64,000 nt of DNA from Treponema sp. (GTDB taxonomy: Bacteria; Spirochaetota; Spirochaetia; Treponematales; Breznakiellaceae): positions 1 through 64,000 of the forward strand of contig JAIRRJ010000056.1 of NCBI GenBank assembly GCA_031256035.1, given 5' to 3'. The position numbers and the translations under genes are program-made. The notes beneath the pieces are model-generated. The model was not told where the DNA came from, searched no databases, and saw nothing but the letters and a program-made list of their open reading frames with translations. Positions 16,390 through 25,269 of the stretch are shown in pieces. How positions within the stretch are numbered: the stretch's first letter is position 1; each line of letters opens with the position of its first letter.

Positions 16390-17400
16390 ATGAGCGAAAA
16401 CAGTGTAATGGTTTACATACAGCAAAACGGAGGGAAGGCGGCGGACGTGAGCCTTGAGCTGGTTTGCAAGGCGCGTGAGCTTGCGGACAGGTTAGGCGTA
16501 ACAGTGAGCGCCGCTCTCTTTGGCGAAAAGGTCGCGGGAGAGGTTTCCCGTGTTGCTTCACTGGGCGCGGACAAAGTGTACATCGTTGAAGACGCCCGTC
16601 TTAAATACTACACTCCCATCCCCTACAGCAAATTGATGATACAGACGATTTCCGAACACAAGCCGCAGATTGTTCTGTACGGCGCAACCACCGAAGGCCG
16701 CGACCTTGCGCCCCGTGTTGCGTCTAACCTGAAAGTGGGATTGACCGCCGACTGCACGGATTTGCAAATTGGGGATCACACGCAGAAGGAAAAGGAATAC
16801 AAAAATATTCTCTACCAGATACGGCCTGCTTTTGGCGGCAATATCATCGCTACCATTGTCAGCCCGGAGAAAAAGCCGCAGATGGCAACGGTTCGCGAAG
16901 GCGTTATGCGCATGATGGAGCCGGATAAATCGCGCAAAGCCGAAACTGTGAAGATCAGCGCGAAGCTGGACAAAAATGATTTCCCCAGCGAAATAATCGA
17001 CCGTGTCATGGAAGCGAAAACCGTAAACCTGAAAGGCGCTCAGATCATCGTGTCAGGCGGCATGGGCGTTGGCAGCAAAGAAAATTTCGCGCTTGTCCGC
17101 GAACTTGCCCATGCACTTGGCGCGGAAGTGGGAGCTTCCCGTGCCGCGGTTGATCAGGGCTTTATCGGCAAGGAACATCAGGTGGGGCAGACGGGAACTA
17201 CGGTTCGCCCAAAACTGTATATCGCCTGCGGCATTTCCGGGGCAATTCAGCACCGCGCCGGCATGGACGCATCCGCGCGGATTATCGCGATTAACAGCGA
17301 TCCCGAAGCGCCGATTTTCGGCATTGCCCATTACGGCATAGTTGGAGACTTGAACGAGGTTATCCCCAGAATGATTAAAGCGTACAAGGCGAGAGTGTAG
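16390..17400 (+). CDS. etfA: Electron transfer flavoprotein, alpha subunit
   Basis: The 336-residue partner of EtfB that holds the main FAD. The C-terminal FAD domain is typical: IIVSGGMGVGSKENF, GASRAAVDQGFI, the QVGQTGTTVRPKLYIACGIS block and INSDPEAPIF. The N-terminal half is the usual Rossmann-like region with LYGATTEGRDLAPRVAS. It starts 18 bases after etfB with GAGAGG as ribosome site and is followed ten bases later by the acyl-CoA dehydrogenase. No ferredoxin-like N-terminal extension is present. Confidence 0.95.
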   Translation: MSENSVMVYIQQNGGKAADVSLELVCKARELADRLGVTVSAALFGEKVAGEVSRVASLGADKVYIVEDARLKYYTPIPYSKLMIQTISEHKPQIVLYGATTEGRDLAPRVASNLKVGLTADCTDLQIGDHTQKEKEYKNILYQIRPAFGGNIIATIVSPEKKPQMATVREGVMRMMEPDKSRKAETVKISAKLDKNDFPSEIIDRVMEAKTVNLKGAQIIVSGGMGVGSKENFALVRELAHALGAEVGASRAAVDQGFIGKEHQVGQTGTTVRPKLYIACGISGAIQHRAGMDASARIIAINSDPEAPIFGIAHYGIVGDLNEVIPRMIKAYKARV

Positions 17401-17409
17401 GAGTAACAA

Positions 17410-19125
17410 ATGGAAAACTTTTTAACAGATAACGAAGATATTTTGTTCCAGCTGGATCATATCGATCTGGACAGGATCATTCAACTGAAAGAAGAAAATT
17501 TCACTCAGGCGAAACAGTACGCCCACGCTCCCACTGACGTTGAGGACGCGAAAGACTCATACCGGAGAATACTCAATATCATCGGGGAGATTGCCGGTGA
17601 TTTTATGGCGCCTAACGCTCCGGCTGTTGACGAGGCGGGACCGACACTGGCTAATAATCAGGTAACACTGCATCCGGCGACCAAAAAAGCGATGGATATG
17701 CTTGCGCAGGCCGACATGATGGGCTTTGTTATTCCCCGTAAATTCGGCGGCCTCAATATGCCTAACACGATTCTCACTATTGCCGCAGATATACTTTCAC
17801 GCGCGGACGGCTCTTTCCTCAATTTTGGACTACAGCAGGATAACGCCGGAACTATCAATAAATTTGCCTCCGAAGAACAGAAAAGCGCGTATCTGCCCAA
17901 ACTCTGTTCCGGCGAATGGGATTCCGCGATGGTTCTTACCGAGCCGGACGCAGGAAGCGATCTTCAATCTGTAAACCTCAAGGCGACACAGGGAGCGGAC
18001 GGCAAGTGGTATTTGAACGGGGTCAAACGCTTTATTACCAATGGCTGCGGAACCATCGGTCTTGTCCTTGCCCGAAGCGAGGAAAAAGGCAAAGGCGCGC
18101 GCGGACTTTCGTTCTTCCTGTACAAACGCGATGACAAAATGATCATCCGCCGGCTTGAGCATAAACTCGGTATCCACGGTTCTCCGACTTGTGAGCTGCA
18201 ATTCAACAATGCGCCGGCGGAACTGGTCGGCGAACGGCAGAGGGGTCTTACAAAGTACACCCTCTGGCTGATGAATAATGCGCGTCTTGGCGTTGCCGCA
18301 CAGGGCGTAGGTATTGCCGAAGCCGCCTACCGCGAAGCAGACCTTTACGCCGCCAAGCGAATCCAGTTCGGCGCGCCGGTGCGCGATCTGCCGCCGGTTT
18401 TTGAAATGCTCACCGAGATGAAAGTGGCGGTAGAGGCGGGGAGGACTCTCCTCTATGAAACCGCCCGCTTTGTCGATCTGAAAGAAGCGCTGGAAGAATA
18501 CTCCGAAAAACACCCCGAGGAGAAAGGCGAGATAATCGAGCAGAAAAAGAAATACGCGAAACTTGCCGGTTTCTTTACCCCGATGATAAAAGCCTACGCT
18601 ACCGAAATGGCGAACAAAGTCGCCAATGACGCGATTCAGATCCACGGCGGCACCGGTTACATGAAAGAGTTTAACGCCGAGCGTCATTACCGCGATGCAC
18701 GGATCACCAACATTTATGAGGGGACGACCCAGCTTCAGATTGTCGCCGCCATCGGACCTGTAACATCCGGCATCGCGCAGATGATAATGGACGAGTATGA
18801 TGCGGCGGGTTGTTCCCATAGCCCTGAGCTGCTTGAAAAAGTGCGCGAAGCCCGCAAAGTTTTTAACGAAGCCCTTGAATACGCGAAAGAGTACAAAGGC
18901 CACGACCAGTTCCTCACTTACCATTCACGGCGGCTGGTGGAAATGGCGACCGACCTTGTTATCAGCTACCTGTTCCTGAGGGACGGCAATCACAGCGAAC
19001 GCAAGCAAAAAGTAGCGGCAATCTTCATCGCAAAGATGCCTTCGCGGATCAAAGCGAACCGCGACTTTATCATAAGCGAGAATAGCACCCTGCTTAAAAA
19101 TTATCAGGCGGTGATTAACGGGTAG
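17410..19125 (+). CDS. Acyl-CoA dehydrogenase, long form
   Basis: FAD-dependent enzyme that introduces the alpha-beta double bond in an acyl-CoA and passes electrons to the EtfAB encoded just upstream. At 571 residues it is longer than classic short- or medium-chain enzymes (about 380) and resembles the DmdC-like long group, with an N-terminal extension of about 50 residues and a C-terminal helical domain. FAD motifs include TEPDAGSDLQSV and RFITNGCG. The region IHGGTGYMKEFNAERHYRD leads into IYEGTTQLQ, whose Glu is the probable catalytic base. Substrate is not determined; butyryl-CoA or a branched or longer acyl-CoA are all possible. No thiolase, crotonase or hydroxyacyl-CoA dehydrogenase is nearby. 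Confidence 0.92.
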   Translation: MENFLTDNEDILFQLDHIDLDRIIQLKEENFTQAKQYAHAPTDVEDAKDSYRRILNIIGEIAGDFMAPNAPAVDEAGPTLANNQVTLHPATKKAMDMLAQADMMGFVIPRKFGGLNMPNTILTIAADILSRADGSFLNFGLQQDNAGTINKFASEEQKSAYLPKLCSGEWDSAMVLTEPDAGSDLQSVNLKATQGADGKWYLNGVKRFITNGCGTIGLVLARSEEKGKGARGLSFFLYKRDDKMIIRRLEHKLGIHGSPTCELQFNNAPAELVGERQRGLTKYTLWLMNNARLGVAAQGVGIAEAAYREADLYAAKRIQFGAPVRDLPPVFEMLTEMKVAVEAGRTLLYETARFVDLKEALEEYSEKHPEEKGEIIEQKKKYAKLAGFFTPMIKAYATEMANKVANDAIQIHGGTGYMKEFNAERHYRDARITNIYEGTTQLQIVAAIGPVTSGIAQMIMDEYDAAGCSHSPELLEKVREARKVFNEALEYAKEYKGHDQFLTYHSRRLVEMATDLVISYLFLRDGNHSERKQKVAAIFIAKMPSRIKANRDFIISENSTLLKNYQAVING

Positions 19126-19175
19126 TTGCGCTCTGCGGTTTTTACAACACAAGAACAATGACGCGCCTAACCCCC

Positions 19176-19204
19176 TTGAATCATTTCTCAAAAACCGCGA
19201 TAAT
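19176..19204 (+). promoter_or_regulatory. Probable leaderless promoter of pyrG
   Basis: TTGAAT (19176-19181), exactly 17 bp, GATAAT (19199-19204), then eight bases to the ATG at 19213. There is no Shine-Dalgarno sequence, so transcription should start at or next to the ATG. Confidence 0.55.
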
Positions 19205-19212
19205 TTTATTAC

Positions 19213-20832
19213 ATGAACAAGTTTATTTTTGTCTCTGGCGGCGTTTGTTCCAGCTTGGGGAAAGGTGTTGCCGCTTCTTCCATTGGCGCATTACTGGAAG
19301 GCAGAGGGTTAAATGTCCGCATGGTAAAATGCGACCCATATATCAATGTTGACGCGGGAACTCAAAGCCCCTATCAGCACGGCGAGGTTTATGTAACCGA
19401 TGACGGCGCGCAGACAGACCTTGACCTTGGGAATTACGCCCGTTTTACAAGAGGGCGGCTGAGTCAGGCAAACTCAATTACCACTGGTCAGGTCTATGAA
19501 GCGGTTATCCGCAAAGAACGGGAAGGGCGTTACGACGGGCGCTGCGTACAGGTAATTCCTCACATCACCAATGAGATAAAAAGCAGGATTATGGCGGTTG
19601 CCAAAGAGAGTGAAGATACGGATGTGGTAATCGTGGAAATCGGCGGAACAGTTGGGGACATCGAATCCATACCTTTCCTGGAAGCTGCCCGTCAGATGAT
19701 TCACGAAAACGGCAAAACCAACGCCCTTTCGGTGCATCTAACCCTGATCACAGAAGTTGGCGGCGGCGAACTAAAAACCAAACCCACTCAACATTCGGTT
19801 AAAGCCATGCAGGAGATGGGAATTCAGCCGGATTTGCTGATTTGCCGCGCGCCCGTGATGCTGGACGAGGCGACTTGCCGGAAAATCGCTCTTTTTACCA
19901 ATGTCGATCCCGATGCGGTATTTACTTCACCCAACATAGATACTACAATTTATAAAGTACCCATAGTTTTCTTTGATCAGAAGCTGGATGAGGTAATTTT
20001 ACGGAAAATGGGGGTGGAAAGCCGTCATGCGGACATCCGTCCCTGGTATTCCGTCATGGAACGTTTTGCCGCCCGAAAGGGCAAGGTGCGGATCGGCGTC
20101 GTGGGGAAATACATGGAACTGCACGATGCCTACAAATCGCTATACGAGGCGCTGTTCCATGCCGGTCTTGAATGCGGGGTTGAAGTTGAACTGGTAAAGA
20201 TCGATTCATCCGCATTAAAGGAAACGGATGCCGGCGCTGTTTTGGGGCGTGATGCGCCAAATGGCGGCGTTGACGGCGTTTTGGTGCCATGCGGCTTTGG
20301 CCAGCGGGGTATCACCGGCATGGTGAAAGCGGCGGCTTGGGCAAGGTTGAACAAAGTTCCGTACTTCGGTATTTGTCTGGGTATGCACATAATGGTGATT
20401 GAATGGGCGCGGAATGTGCTGAATTGGAGCGATGCGGATTCTACGGAGTTCAACCCCGATTCAAAACATCCGGTGATGGGCCTTTTGGAAGAACAGGCTG
20501 ATGTGCAAAATTACGGAGGAACAATGCGGCTGGGCGCAAGCGAATCGGTGCTTCAGGAAGGAACTCACATTTTTGCCGCTTACGGCAGAAAACAGATATG
20601 GGAACGCCATCGGCACCGCTATGAATTTTCCAATCAGTACCGGAATGAAATAACCGCTTCCGGCCTGAAAATCGCGGCGCTCACTCCCGACAATAATCTG
20701 GTGGAAAGCGTTGAGTGGCCTGATCATCCATGGGGTGTCGGAGTTCAATTTCAGCCGGAATTTCAATCAAAGCCAACGGCGGCGTCTCCCCTGTTCAGGG
20801 ATTTCATCGCAGCAGTAAGGAAAAACAAATGA
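19213..20832 (+). CDS. pyrG: CTP synthase with an unusual glutaminase site
   Basis: Makes CTP from UTP, ATP and ammonia released from glutamine. The synthetase domain (residues 1-265) is canonical: SSLGKGVAASS P-loop, KCDPYINVDAGT, PYQHGEVYVTDDG. The class I amidotransferase domain (about 290-539) keeps the nucleophile Cys in GICLGMH and the Glu of the triad. Two nearly invariant residues are exchanged: the Gln that follows GICLGM is His (CAC), and the triad His in QFHPEF is Gln (CAG, giving QFQPEF). Either the glutaminase is impaired and free ammonia is used, or the new His replaces the old one. Length 539 is normal. pyrG is the first gene of a run with lptC, lptA and lptB; its stop overlaps the lptC start. 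Confidence 0.95.
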   Translation: MNKFIFVSGGVCSSLGKGVAASSIGALLEGRGLNVRMVKCDPYINVDAGTQSPYQHGEVYVTDDGAQTDLDLGNYARFTRGRLSQANSITTGQVYEAVIRKEREGRYDGRCVQVIPHITNEIKSRIMAVAKESEDTDVVIVEIGGTVGDIESIPFLEAARQMIHENGKTNALSVHLTLITEVGGGELKTKPTQHSVKAMQEMGIQPDLLICRAPVMLDEATCRKIALFTNVDPDAVFTSPNIDTTIYKVPIVFFDQKLDEVILRKMGVESRHADIRPWYSVMERFAARKGKVRIGVVGKYMELHDAYKSLYEALFHAGLECGVEVELVKIDSSALKETDAGAVLGRDAPNGGVDGVLVPCGFGQRGITGMVKAAAWARLNKVPYFGICLGMHIMVIEWARNVLNWSDADSTEFNPDSKHPVMGLLEEQADVQNYGGTMRLGASESVLQEGTHIFAAYGRKQIWERHRHRYEFSNQYRNEITASGLKIAALTPDNNLVESVEWPDHPWGVGVQFQPEFQSKPTAASPLFRDFIAAVRKNK

Positions 20833-21428
20833 CAAGAAAAATTGTTGTCTGTATCTGTGCAATTTTTCTCTTTGCCGCTTCCTGTACATTCAATTACGGA
20901 GACACTGATTCTACGGATGATGATCAGCCCGATCTGATAATGGATGATGTCGAATATATACGGATACGATCCGCCGATCCGATAGCGCGGTTCAGGGCGG
21001 AACGTGCGGAACGTTTTGAGAAACGCCGGATAATGGAACTGCTAAACTTTACTTTTGAACAGTACGGTGAACGCGGCGAAGAAGTGAACGCATTCGGAAA
21101 AGCGGGAAACGCATCGGTTGACATTGATACCGGAGACATAAGCATGGGCGGAGGCGTACGGATCGACGTGGAATCCGAAGATATAATCATTGAGACAAAC
21201 CGGCTTGAATGGAAAGATGAGGAAAAAACACTGTCAACCGGGGAAAGCGATCAGGTGTTCATTTTTCAGGAAAATGGCACCAACTTTACCGGCATTGGGT
21301 TATTTGCGGACTCGCGCAGGCGCACATGGAGATTTTTCGGGAATGTAGGCGGTACGTATATTTACGATGATGAAGAAGACGAATCCTTTGTCGAGGACGA
21401 AGGGACGGAACAGGCGGAGGAATCATAA
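20829..21428 (+). CDS. lptC: LptC-like lipoprotein of the Lpt export bridge
   Basis: A 199-residue lipoprotein (lipobox FAASC, Cys at about residue 19). After an acidic linker it shows the repeating beta-strand pattern of the LptC/OstA fold, for example NASVDIDTGDISMGGGVRIDVESED and IIIETNRLEWKDEEKTL (split here for brevity). In Gram-negative bacteria LptC hands lipopolysaccharide from the LptBFG pump to LptA. Gene order lptC-lptA-lptB supports the call more than sequence identity, which is low. The ATG overlaps the pyrG stop by four bases (ATGA), so translation is probably coupled, with AAGGA upstream inside pyrG. The C-terminus is strongly acidic. Being a lipoprotein rather than a single-helix membrane protein is a variation. 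Confidence 0.75.
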   Translation: MTRKIVVCICAIFLFAASCTFNYGDTDSTDDDQPDLIMDDVEYIRIRSADPIARFRAERAERFEKRRIMELLNFTFEQYGERGEEVNAFGKAGNASVDIDTGDISMGGGVRIDVESEDIIIETNRLEWKDEEKTLSTGESDQVFIFQENGTNFTGIGLFADSRRRTWRFFGNVGGTYIYDDEEDESFVEDEGTEQAEES

Positions 21429-21429
21429 A

Positions 21430-22047
21430 TTGAGAATGTATCGTTACTCGTCATTTGCCATTCTCTTTTTATGCTGCTTTTCGTTTGCTGCGGCGGATAC
21501 ATTTACTTTCAAAGCGGACAGGATGTCCGGTTCAAAGGCGCTTGGCCGGGAAATGACAATTTTAACCGGAAACGCCGAAGTCAGGTCGGACAATTTGCTG
21601 CTCCGCGCCGACAGAATTGAAATACAGGGAGATGATAACCAGTTCATTGTTTGTACGGGCGGCGTTTGGGGCTTGGAAGAGGAAAAAGAGATTCTGTTCC
21701 TCACTGAAAGGCTTCGCTATGACCGGAAATTAAAAATCGCCCGACTGGAAGGCAGATCAACCCTTGAGGACCGGAAAAATGAAATTGTCGCAAGCGGCCG
21801 GTTTATTGAATATGACGATCAAAACGAAATCACCGTGTTCCAAATCTCTGTCCGGCTTTTTAAGGACGATATGGTCTGCCGTTCAGAATATGCTGTTTAT
21901 CACCGTGAAGAAAAACTCCTTGACCTTTCCGGCTTCCCGGTTGTGTTCAAAAAAGACGACGAATTCCGCGCAGACCGGATTCGCGTAGACCTGGACACTG
22001 ATGATGTAACAATGGAAGGCGCTGTTTCGGGAATAATAAAGAATTAG
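21430..22047 (+). CDS. lptA: LptA/OstA-like periplasmic bridge protein
   Basis: A 205-residue exported protein with a signal peptide ending around FAAAD, followed by an OstA/LptA beta-jellyroll: [39 protein letters not shown], then two further strand repeats ([13 protein letters not shown] and [16 protein letters not shown]). It would form the periplasmic bridge for lipid export between LptC and the outer membrane. The start is placed at TTG 21430 because GGAGGA lies eight bases before it; ATG at 21436 is the alternative, with a 14-base gap to that site. It ends four bases before lptB. Confidence 0.8.
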   Translation: MRMYRYSSFAILFLCCFSFAAADTFTFKADRMSGSKALGREMTILTGNAEVRSDNLLLRADRIEIQGDDNQFIVCTGGVWGLEEEKEILFLTERLRYDRKLKIARLEGRSTLEDRKNEIVASGRFIEYDDQNEITVFQISVRLFKDDMVCRSEYAVYHREEKLLDLSGFPVVFKKDDEFRADRIRVDLDTDDVTMEGAVSGIIKN

Positions 22048-22051
22048 AGCT

Positions 22052-23563
22052 ATGGCATCGGCGCGTTCGTTATTCAAAAGAGCGGAAAAGATAATTGAAA
22101 ATCCGCAAGACTGGGTACAAGACCCGGCACAAGACCTTGCTGTCAATACGCCCGCACCGGTAAAACGCTCATTATTTGACAGAGCTGTAAAAATGAACAT
22201 CACGGCAACGGAAAGCGCTCCGGTACAGCAGGACGAACCCCCGCCAATAGAGGAAACCCAGCCAATCCTTTCTGATGATATTCCTATTGATACTCCCGCG
22301 CCTGTGACGATCAAATACTCATTATTCGACAGAGCTGAAAAGATAAGAAGCACTCAAACAGAGGAGATCGCACCCGAACCTGTGGATATTCCCGTGGACA
22401 TTCCCATTGAGTATGCCGAAGAGATTACTCCCGAAGTCATCCCTGATGAAATCGTTCCCGAACTTACGGACATTCCTGCTGAATACACCGAAGATGTTAC
22501 TCTTGAAGCTATTCCCGAACCCTTAGACATTCCCATCGAGTACACCGAAGAAGCTGTTCTTGAAACGATCTCCGATGAAACCATCCCAGAACTTGCGTAC
22601 ATTCCCGCTGAGTGCGCCGAAGAAGCTCCTATCGAAACCGTTCCCGAGCCTTCGGACACTCCCGCCGAGTATACCGAAGAAGTTACTCCTGAAGTTGTTC
22701 CCGAATATGCGGACATTATCGCTGAATATGTTGATTACTGGCCGGGAGCAGATGGTGTTGTCGCAGAGAAACAGTCCGAACTCCCCGTTATTTCGTTTGT
22801 CACCCCGGATGTTTCGCCTGTTCCGCAAAATTATGAACTGCACACGTTAGGTGTAACAAATCTGCACAAGAAATTCGGACGCAAGGAAGTTGTCCGGGGC
22901 GTAGATTTTAATATGCGCAACGGCGAAGTAGCCGGTCTTCTGGGTCCCAACGGAGCGGGTAAGACAACAATTTTCTACATGATTGTCGGTTTTTATCAGC
23001 CTACTCAGGGGATTGTTACCCTGGACGATGCTGACATAACATCCAAGCCCATGTTTCGCCGTGCGCGGCTGGGTATCGCCTATCTCCCGCAGGAAGCTTC
23101 CATCTTCCGCAAACTTACAGTTGAACAGAATATTTGGGCTGTCCTTGAAAGCCGGCGCGACATAAACAAACATGAAAAGAAAGCGAAACTGGACAGCCTC
23201 CTTAGTGAGTTCGGAATTAACCGGATACGGTCGCAATTCGGGTACACACTTTCCGGCGGAGAGCGCCGGCGTACGGAAATCGCCAGAGCATTGGCTACCG
23301 AGCCAAAGTTTCTGCTTTTGGACGAACCTTTTGCCGGAATTGACCCCATCGCTGTTTTTGAAATCAAACAAATCATCCGCCGTCTCGCGGAAAAAGGAAT
23401 CGGTGTCCTGATTACAGACCACAATGTCCGGGATACCCTGGAAATAACTACCGAAGCCTTTATCATCGCCGAAGGCAATATTGTCGCCCGCGGCGACAGG
23501 GACGCAATTCTCAACAATGAAATGGTTCGGGAAGTTTACCTCGGCAGTGAGTTCAGGATGTAA
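22052..23563 (+). CDS. lptB: LptB ATPase fused to a long repetitive N-terminal extension
   Basis: Residues 264-503 are a complete LptB-type ABC ATPase: Walker [25 protein letters not shown] around the Q-loop region, signature LSGGE, Walker [12 protein letters not shown], and the switch His in TDHNV. It powers lipid extraction by the Lpt complex from the inner face of the membrane. Normal LptB is about 240 residues. Here 263 residues precede it, with three copies of a SLF(D/K)RAxK(I/M) motif (residues 6-14, 40-48, 90-98), a Pro/Glu-rich linker, and acidic repeats at 117-226. The extension is in frame, free of stops and shares the gene's start with no alternative ATG near residue 260, so it is probably translated. 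It is predicted to be disordered and cytoplasmic. Confidence 0.9.
   Translation: MASARSLFKRAEKIIENPQDWVQDPAQDLAVNTPAPVKRSLFDRAVKMNITATESAPVQQDEPPPIEETQPILSDDIPIDTPAPVTIKYSLFDRAEKIRSTQTEEIAPEPVDIPVDIPIEYAEEITPEVIPDEIVPELTDIPAEYTEDVTLEAIPEPLDIPIEYTEEAVLETISDETIPELAYIPAECAEEAPIETVPEPSDTPAEYTEEVTPEVVPEYADIIAEYVDYWPGADGVVAEKQSELPVISFVTPDVSPVPQNYELHTLGVTNLHKKFGRKEVVRGVDFNMRNGEVAGLLGPNGAGKTTIFYMIVGFYQPTQGIVTLDDADITSKPMFRRARLGIAYLPQEASIFRKLTVEQNIWAVLESRRDINKHEKKAKLDSLLSEFGINRIRSQFGYTLSGGERRRTEIARALATEPKFLLLDEPFAGIDPIAVFEIKQIIRRLAEKGIGVLITDHNVRDTLEITTEAFIIAEGNIVARGDRDAILNNEMVREVYLGSEFRM
22400..22729 (+). repeat. Acidic protein repeats within the LptB extension
   Basis: Encodes residues 117-226 of the LptB fusion. 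Units begin with IP(I/A)EY(T/A)EE and run 24, 19, 24, 19 and 19 residues, so a 24+19 pair (43 residues, 129 bp) appears twice and a last 19-residue unit follows. The DNA copies have diverged, but frame and acidic character are kept. The opposite strand is open and Ser/Gly-rich over the same stretch, which is a by-product of the repeat and not a gene. Confidence 0.8.
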
Positions 23564-23650
23564 ACAGCCTTTTCCTCTCTCCTCTCACCAAAAACCGCAG
23601 AATTCAGCCAAAATTCATCAAAAATACCTCAAAAAACGCCGTCTAATCAC

Positions 23651-23679
23651 TTGACACCCCTCCAATTTTAGTCTATCCT
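23651..23679 (+). promoter_or_regulatory. Sigma-70-type promoter of the RNase Y gene
   Basis: TTGACA (23651-23656), 17-bp spacer, TATCCT (23674-23679), about 37 bases before the start codon. The rest of the 153-bp gap after lptB is A- and C-rich and shows no other feature. Confidence 0.7.
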
Positions 23680-23716
23680 TACTTGAATTTGAATTATTTA
23701 CGGTAAGGGGTAAGCT

Positions 23717-25246
23717 ATGAGTGTGATGCTCTGGATTGTACTCCCTCTTGCCGGGTTAACCTTAGGCTGGATTATAAGATGGCTTTACGCCAGATTTCAA
23801 CTTACGGCATCTGAACAATATGCCGAACGCATAAGACAGGATGCGATAAAGGAAACTGAGGCCAAAAAGAAGGAAATACTTCTTGAGGCAAAAGAACAAG
23901 TAATCCGTGAACGGAACCAGCAGGAAAGGGAGACTCGGGAACGAAGGGCTGAGTTGCAGCGGTATGAACGCCGCGTTGTCCAAAAAGAAGAAGTTATAGA
24001 TAAAAAGATCGCTCAAATTGAGCGGACTGAACAGGCATACGTTGAAAAAGAGAAAGCCATTCAACAGCGGGAATCTGCCCTCACAAAAGAGGAGCAGCGT
24101 TACCGGGCTGAACTTGAACGTATATCCGGTTTGACCTCGGATGAGGCGAAGGCTCTCATCATCCGTAATCTGGAAAACGAAGCCAAACATGACGCCCAGT
24201 CCTTGATCAACAAGATCGAACAGGAAGCAAATCTTGCGGGTGAGAAAAAAGCACGCGACATTCTGGTCGCCACGATTCAACGGCTCGCCGCCGAAGTTAC
24301 AGGCGATGTTACCGTAGCCACCGTTAACCTTCCCAACGATGAAATGAAGGGAAGGATCATCGGCAGGGAAGGCCGCAACATCCGCACACTGGAAACGCTC
24401 ACCGGCGTAGACATCATCATTGATGATACTCCCGAAGCGGTGGTCATTTCCTGTTTTGATCCGGTGCGCAGGGAAATTGCTAAAGTCTCCCTTGAGCGGC
24501 TCATTCTGGACGGGCGGATTCATCCAGCGCGGATCGAGGAAATCGTTATCAGGGTCAGCAAGGACATTTCCCAGAAAATATTCGAAGAGGGCGAAAAAGT
24601 TCTCTTCGATATGGGAATCCACAATATCAAGCAGGATGCTGTCCGCGCATTGGGGCGGCTTTATTTCCGCACCAGTTACGGGCAGAATGTGCTCCATCAT
24701 TCAAAGGAAGTGGCGGTTATCGCGGGCATGCTTGCCGCGGAAGTCGGCTGCAACCGCGATCTGGCAAAACGCGCCGCCCTGCTTCACGACATCGGCAAAG
24801 GAGTCGAGTCCGATTCTGACCTGAACCACGCCGAGATCGGCATGGACATGGCGCGTAAAATGGGCGAAGACCCGCGCATTATAAACGCTATCGGCAGCCA
24901 TCATAACGATATTGAGCCAACCTGCGTTGAGGCTGTGCTGGTGCAGATTGCGGACGCTATTTCCGCGGCACGCCCCGGAGCGCGCAAGGAAACGCTGGAT
25001 AACTACATCAAGCGGCTTGAGAACCTTGAAAATATCGCCGTGGGCTTTACCGGCGTAGACAAGTCCTTCGCCATTCAGGCGGGACGCGAATTGCGCATAA
25101 TGGTGAACAACGAGGCTGTAACCGATGATCAGACGAGGGAATTGGCGAAGGAAATTGCCAAGAAGATTGAAAGTGATCTTCGCTATCCGGGACGCATCAA
25201 GGTTACAATGATTCGGGAAACGCGGATTACGGAATACGCAAGGTAG
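23717..25246 (+). CDS. rny: Ribonuclease Y
   Basis: Membrane-anchored endoribonuclease that starts mRNA decay in bacteria lacking RNase E. Domains in order are one N-terminal membrane helix (residues 4-22), a long charged coiled coil (about 30-150), a KH RNA-binding domain ([15 protein letters not shown], about 213-227), and an HD metal-dependent phosphohydrolase domain ([23 protein letters not shown]). Length 509 is typical. GTAAGGGG precedes the ATG. It has its own promoter. The next gene, another HD-domain protein, begins 23 bases later and may be cotranscribed, linking two proteins that may both act on RNA. Confidence 0.96.
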   Translation: MSVMLWIVLPLAGLTLGWIIRWLYARFQLTASEQYAERIRQDAIKETEAKKKEILLEAKEQVIRERNQQERETRERRAELQRYERRVVQKEEVIDKKIAQIERTEQAYVEKEKAIQQRESALTKEEQRYRAELERISGLTSDEAKALIIRNLENEAKHDAQSLINKIEQEANLAGEKKARDILVATIQRLAAEVTGDVTVATVNLPNDEMKGRIIGREGRNIRTLETLTGVDIIIDDTPEAVVISCFDPVRREIAKVSLERLILDGRIHPARIEEIVIRVSKDISQKIFEEGEKVLFDMGIHNIKQDAVRALGRLYFRTSYGQNVLHHSKEVAVIAGMLAAEVGCNRDLAKRAALLHDIGKGVESDSDLNHAEIGMDMARKMGEDPRIINAIGSHHNDIEPTCVEAVLVQIADAISAARPGARKETLDNYIKRLENLENIAVGFTGVDKSFAIQAGRELRIMVNNEAVTDDQTRELAKEIAKKIESDLRYPGRIKVTMIRETRITEYAR

Positions 25247-25269
25247 GTATTTACAAAGGATGATGCGCC

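Noticed and set aside
17830-18924. 364-codon minus-strand frame inside the acyl-CoA dehydrogenase gene
   Set aside because: Complete overlap with a gene that has clear motifs; no family match and no start site.
22354-22716. Open Ser/Gly/Val-rich frame on the minus strand opposite the lptB repeats
   Set aside because: It mirrors the repeats of the real gene, has no ribosome site, and its composition follows from the repeat on the other strand.
23762-24700. 312-codon minus-strand frame opposite the RNase Y gene
   Set aside because: Shadow of the coiled-coil coding region; Phe/Leu-rich translation without any recognisable domain.
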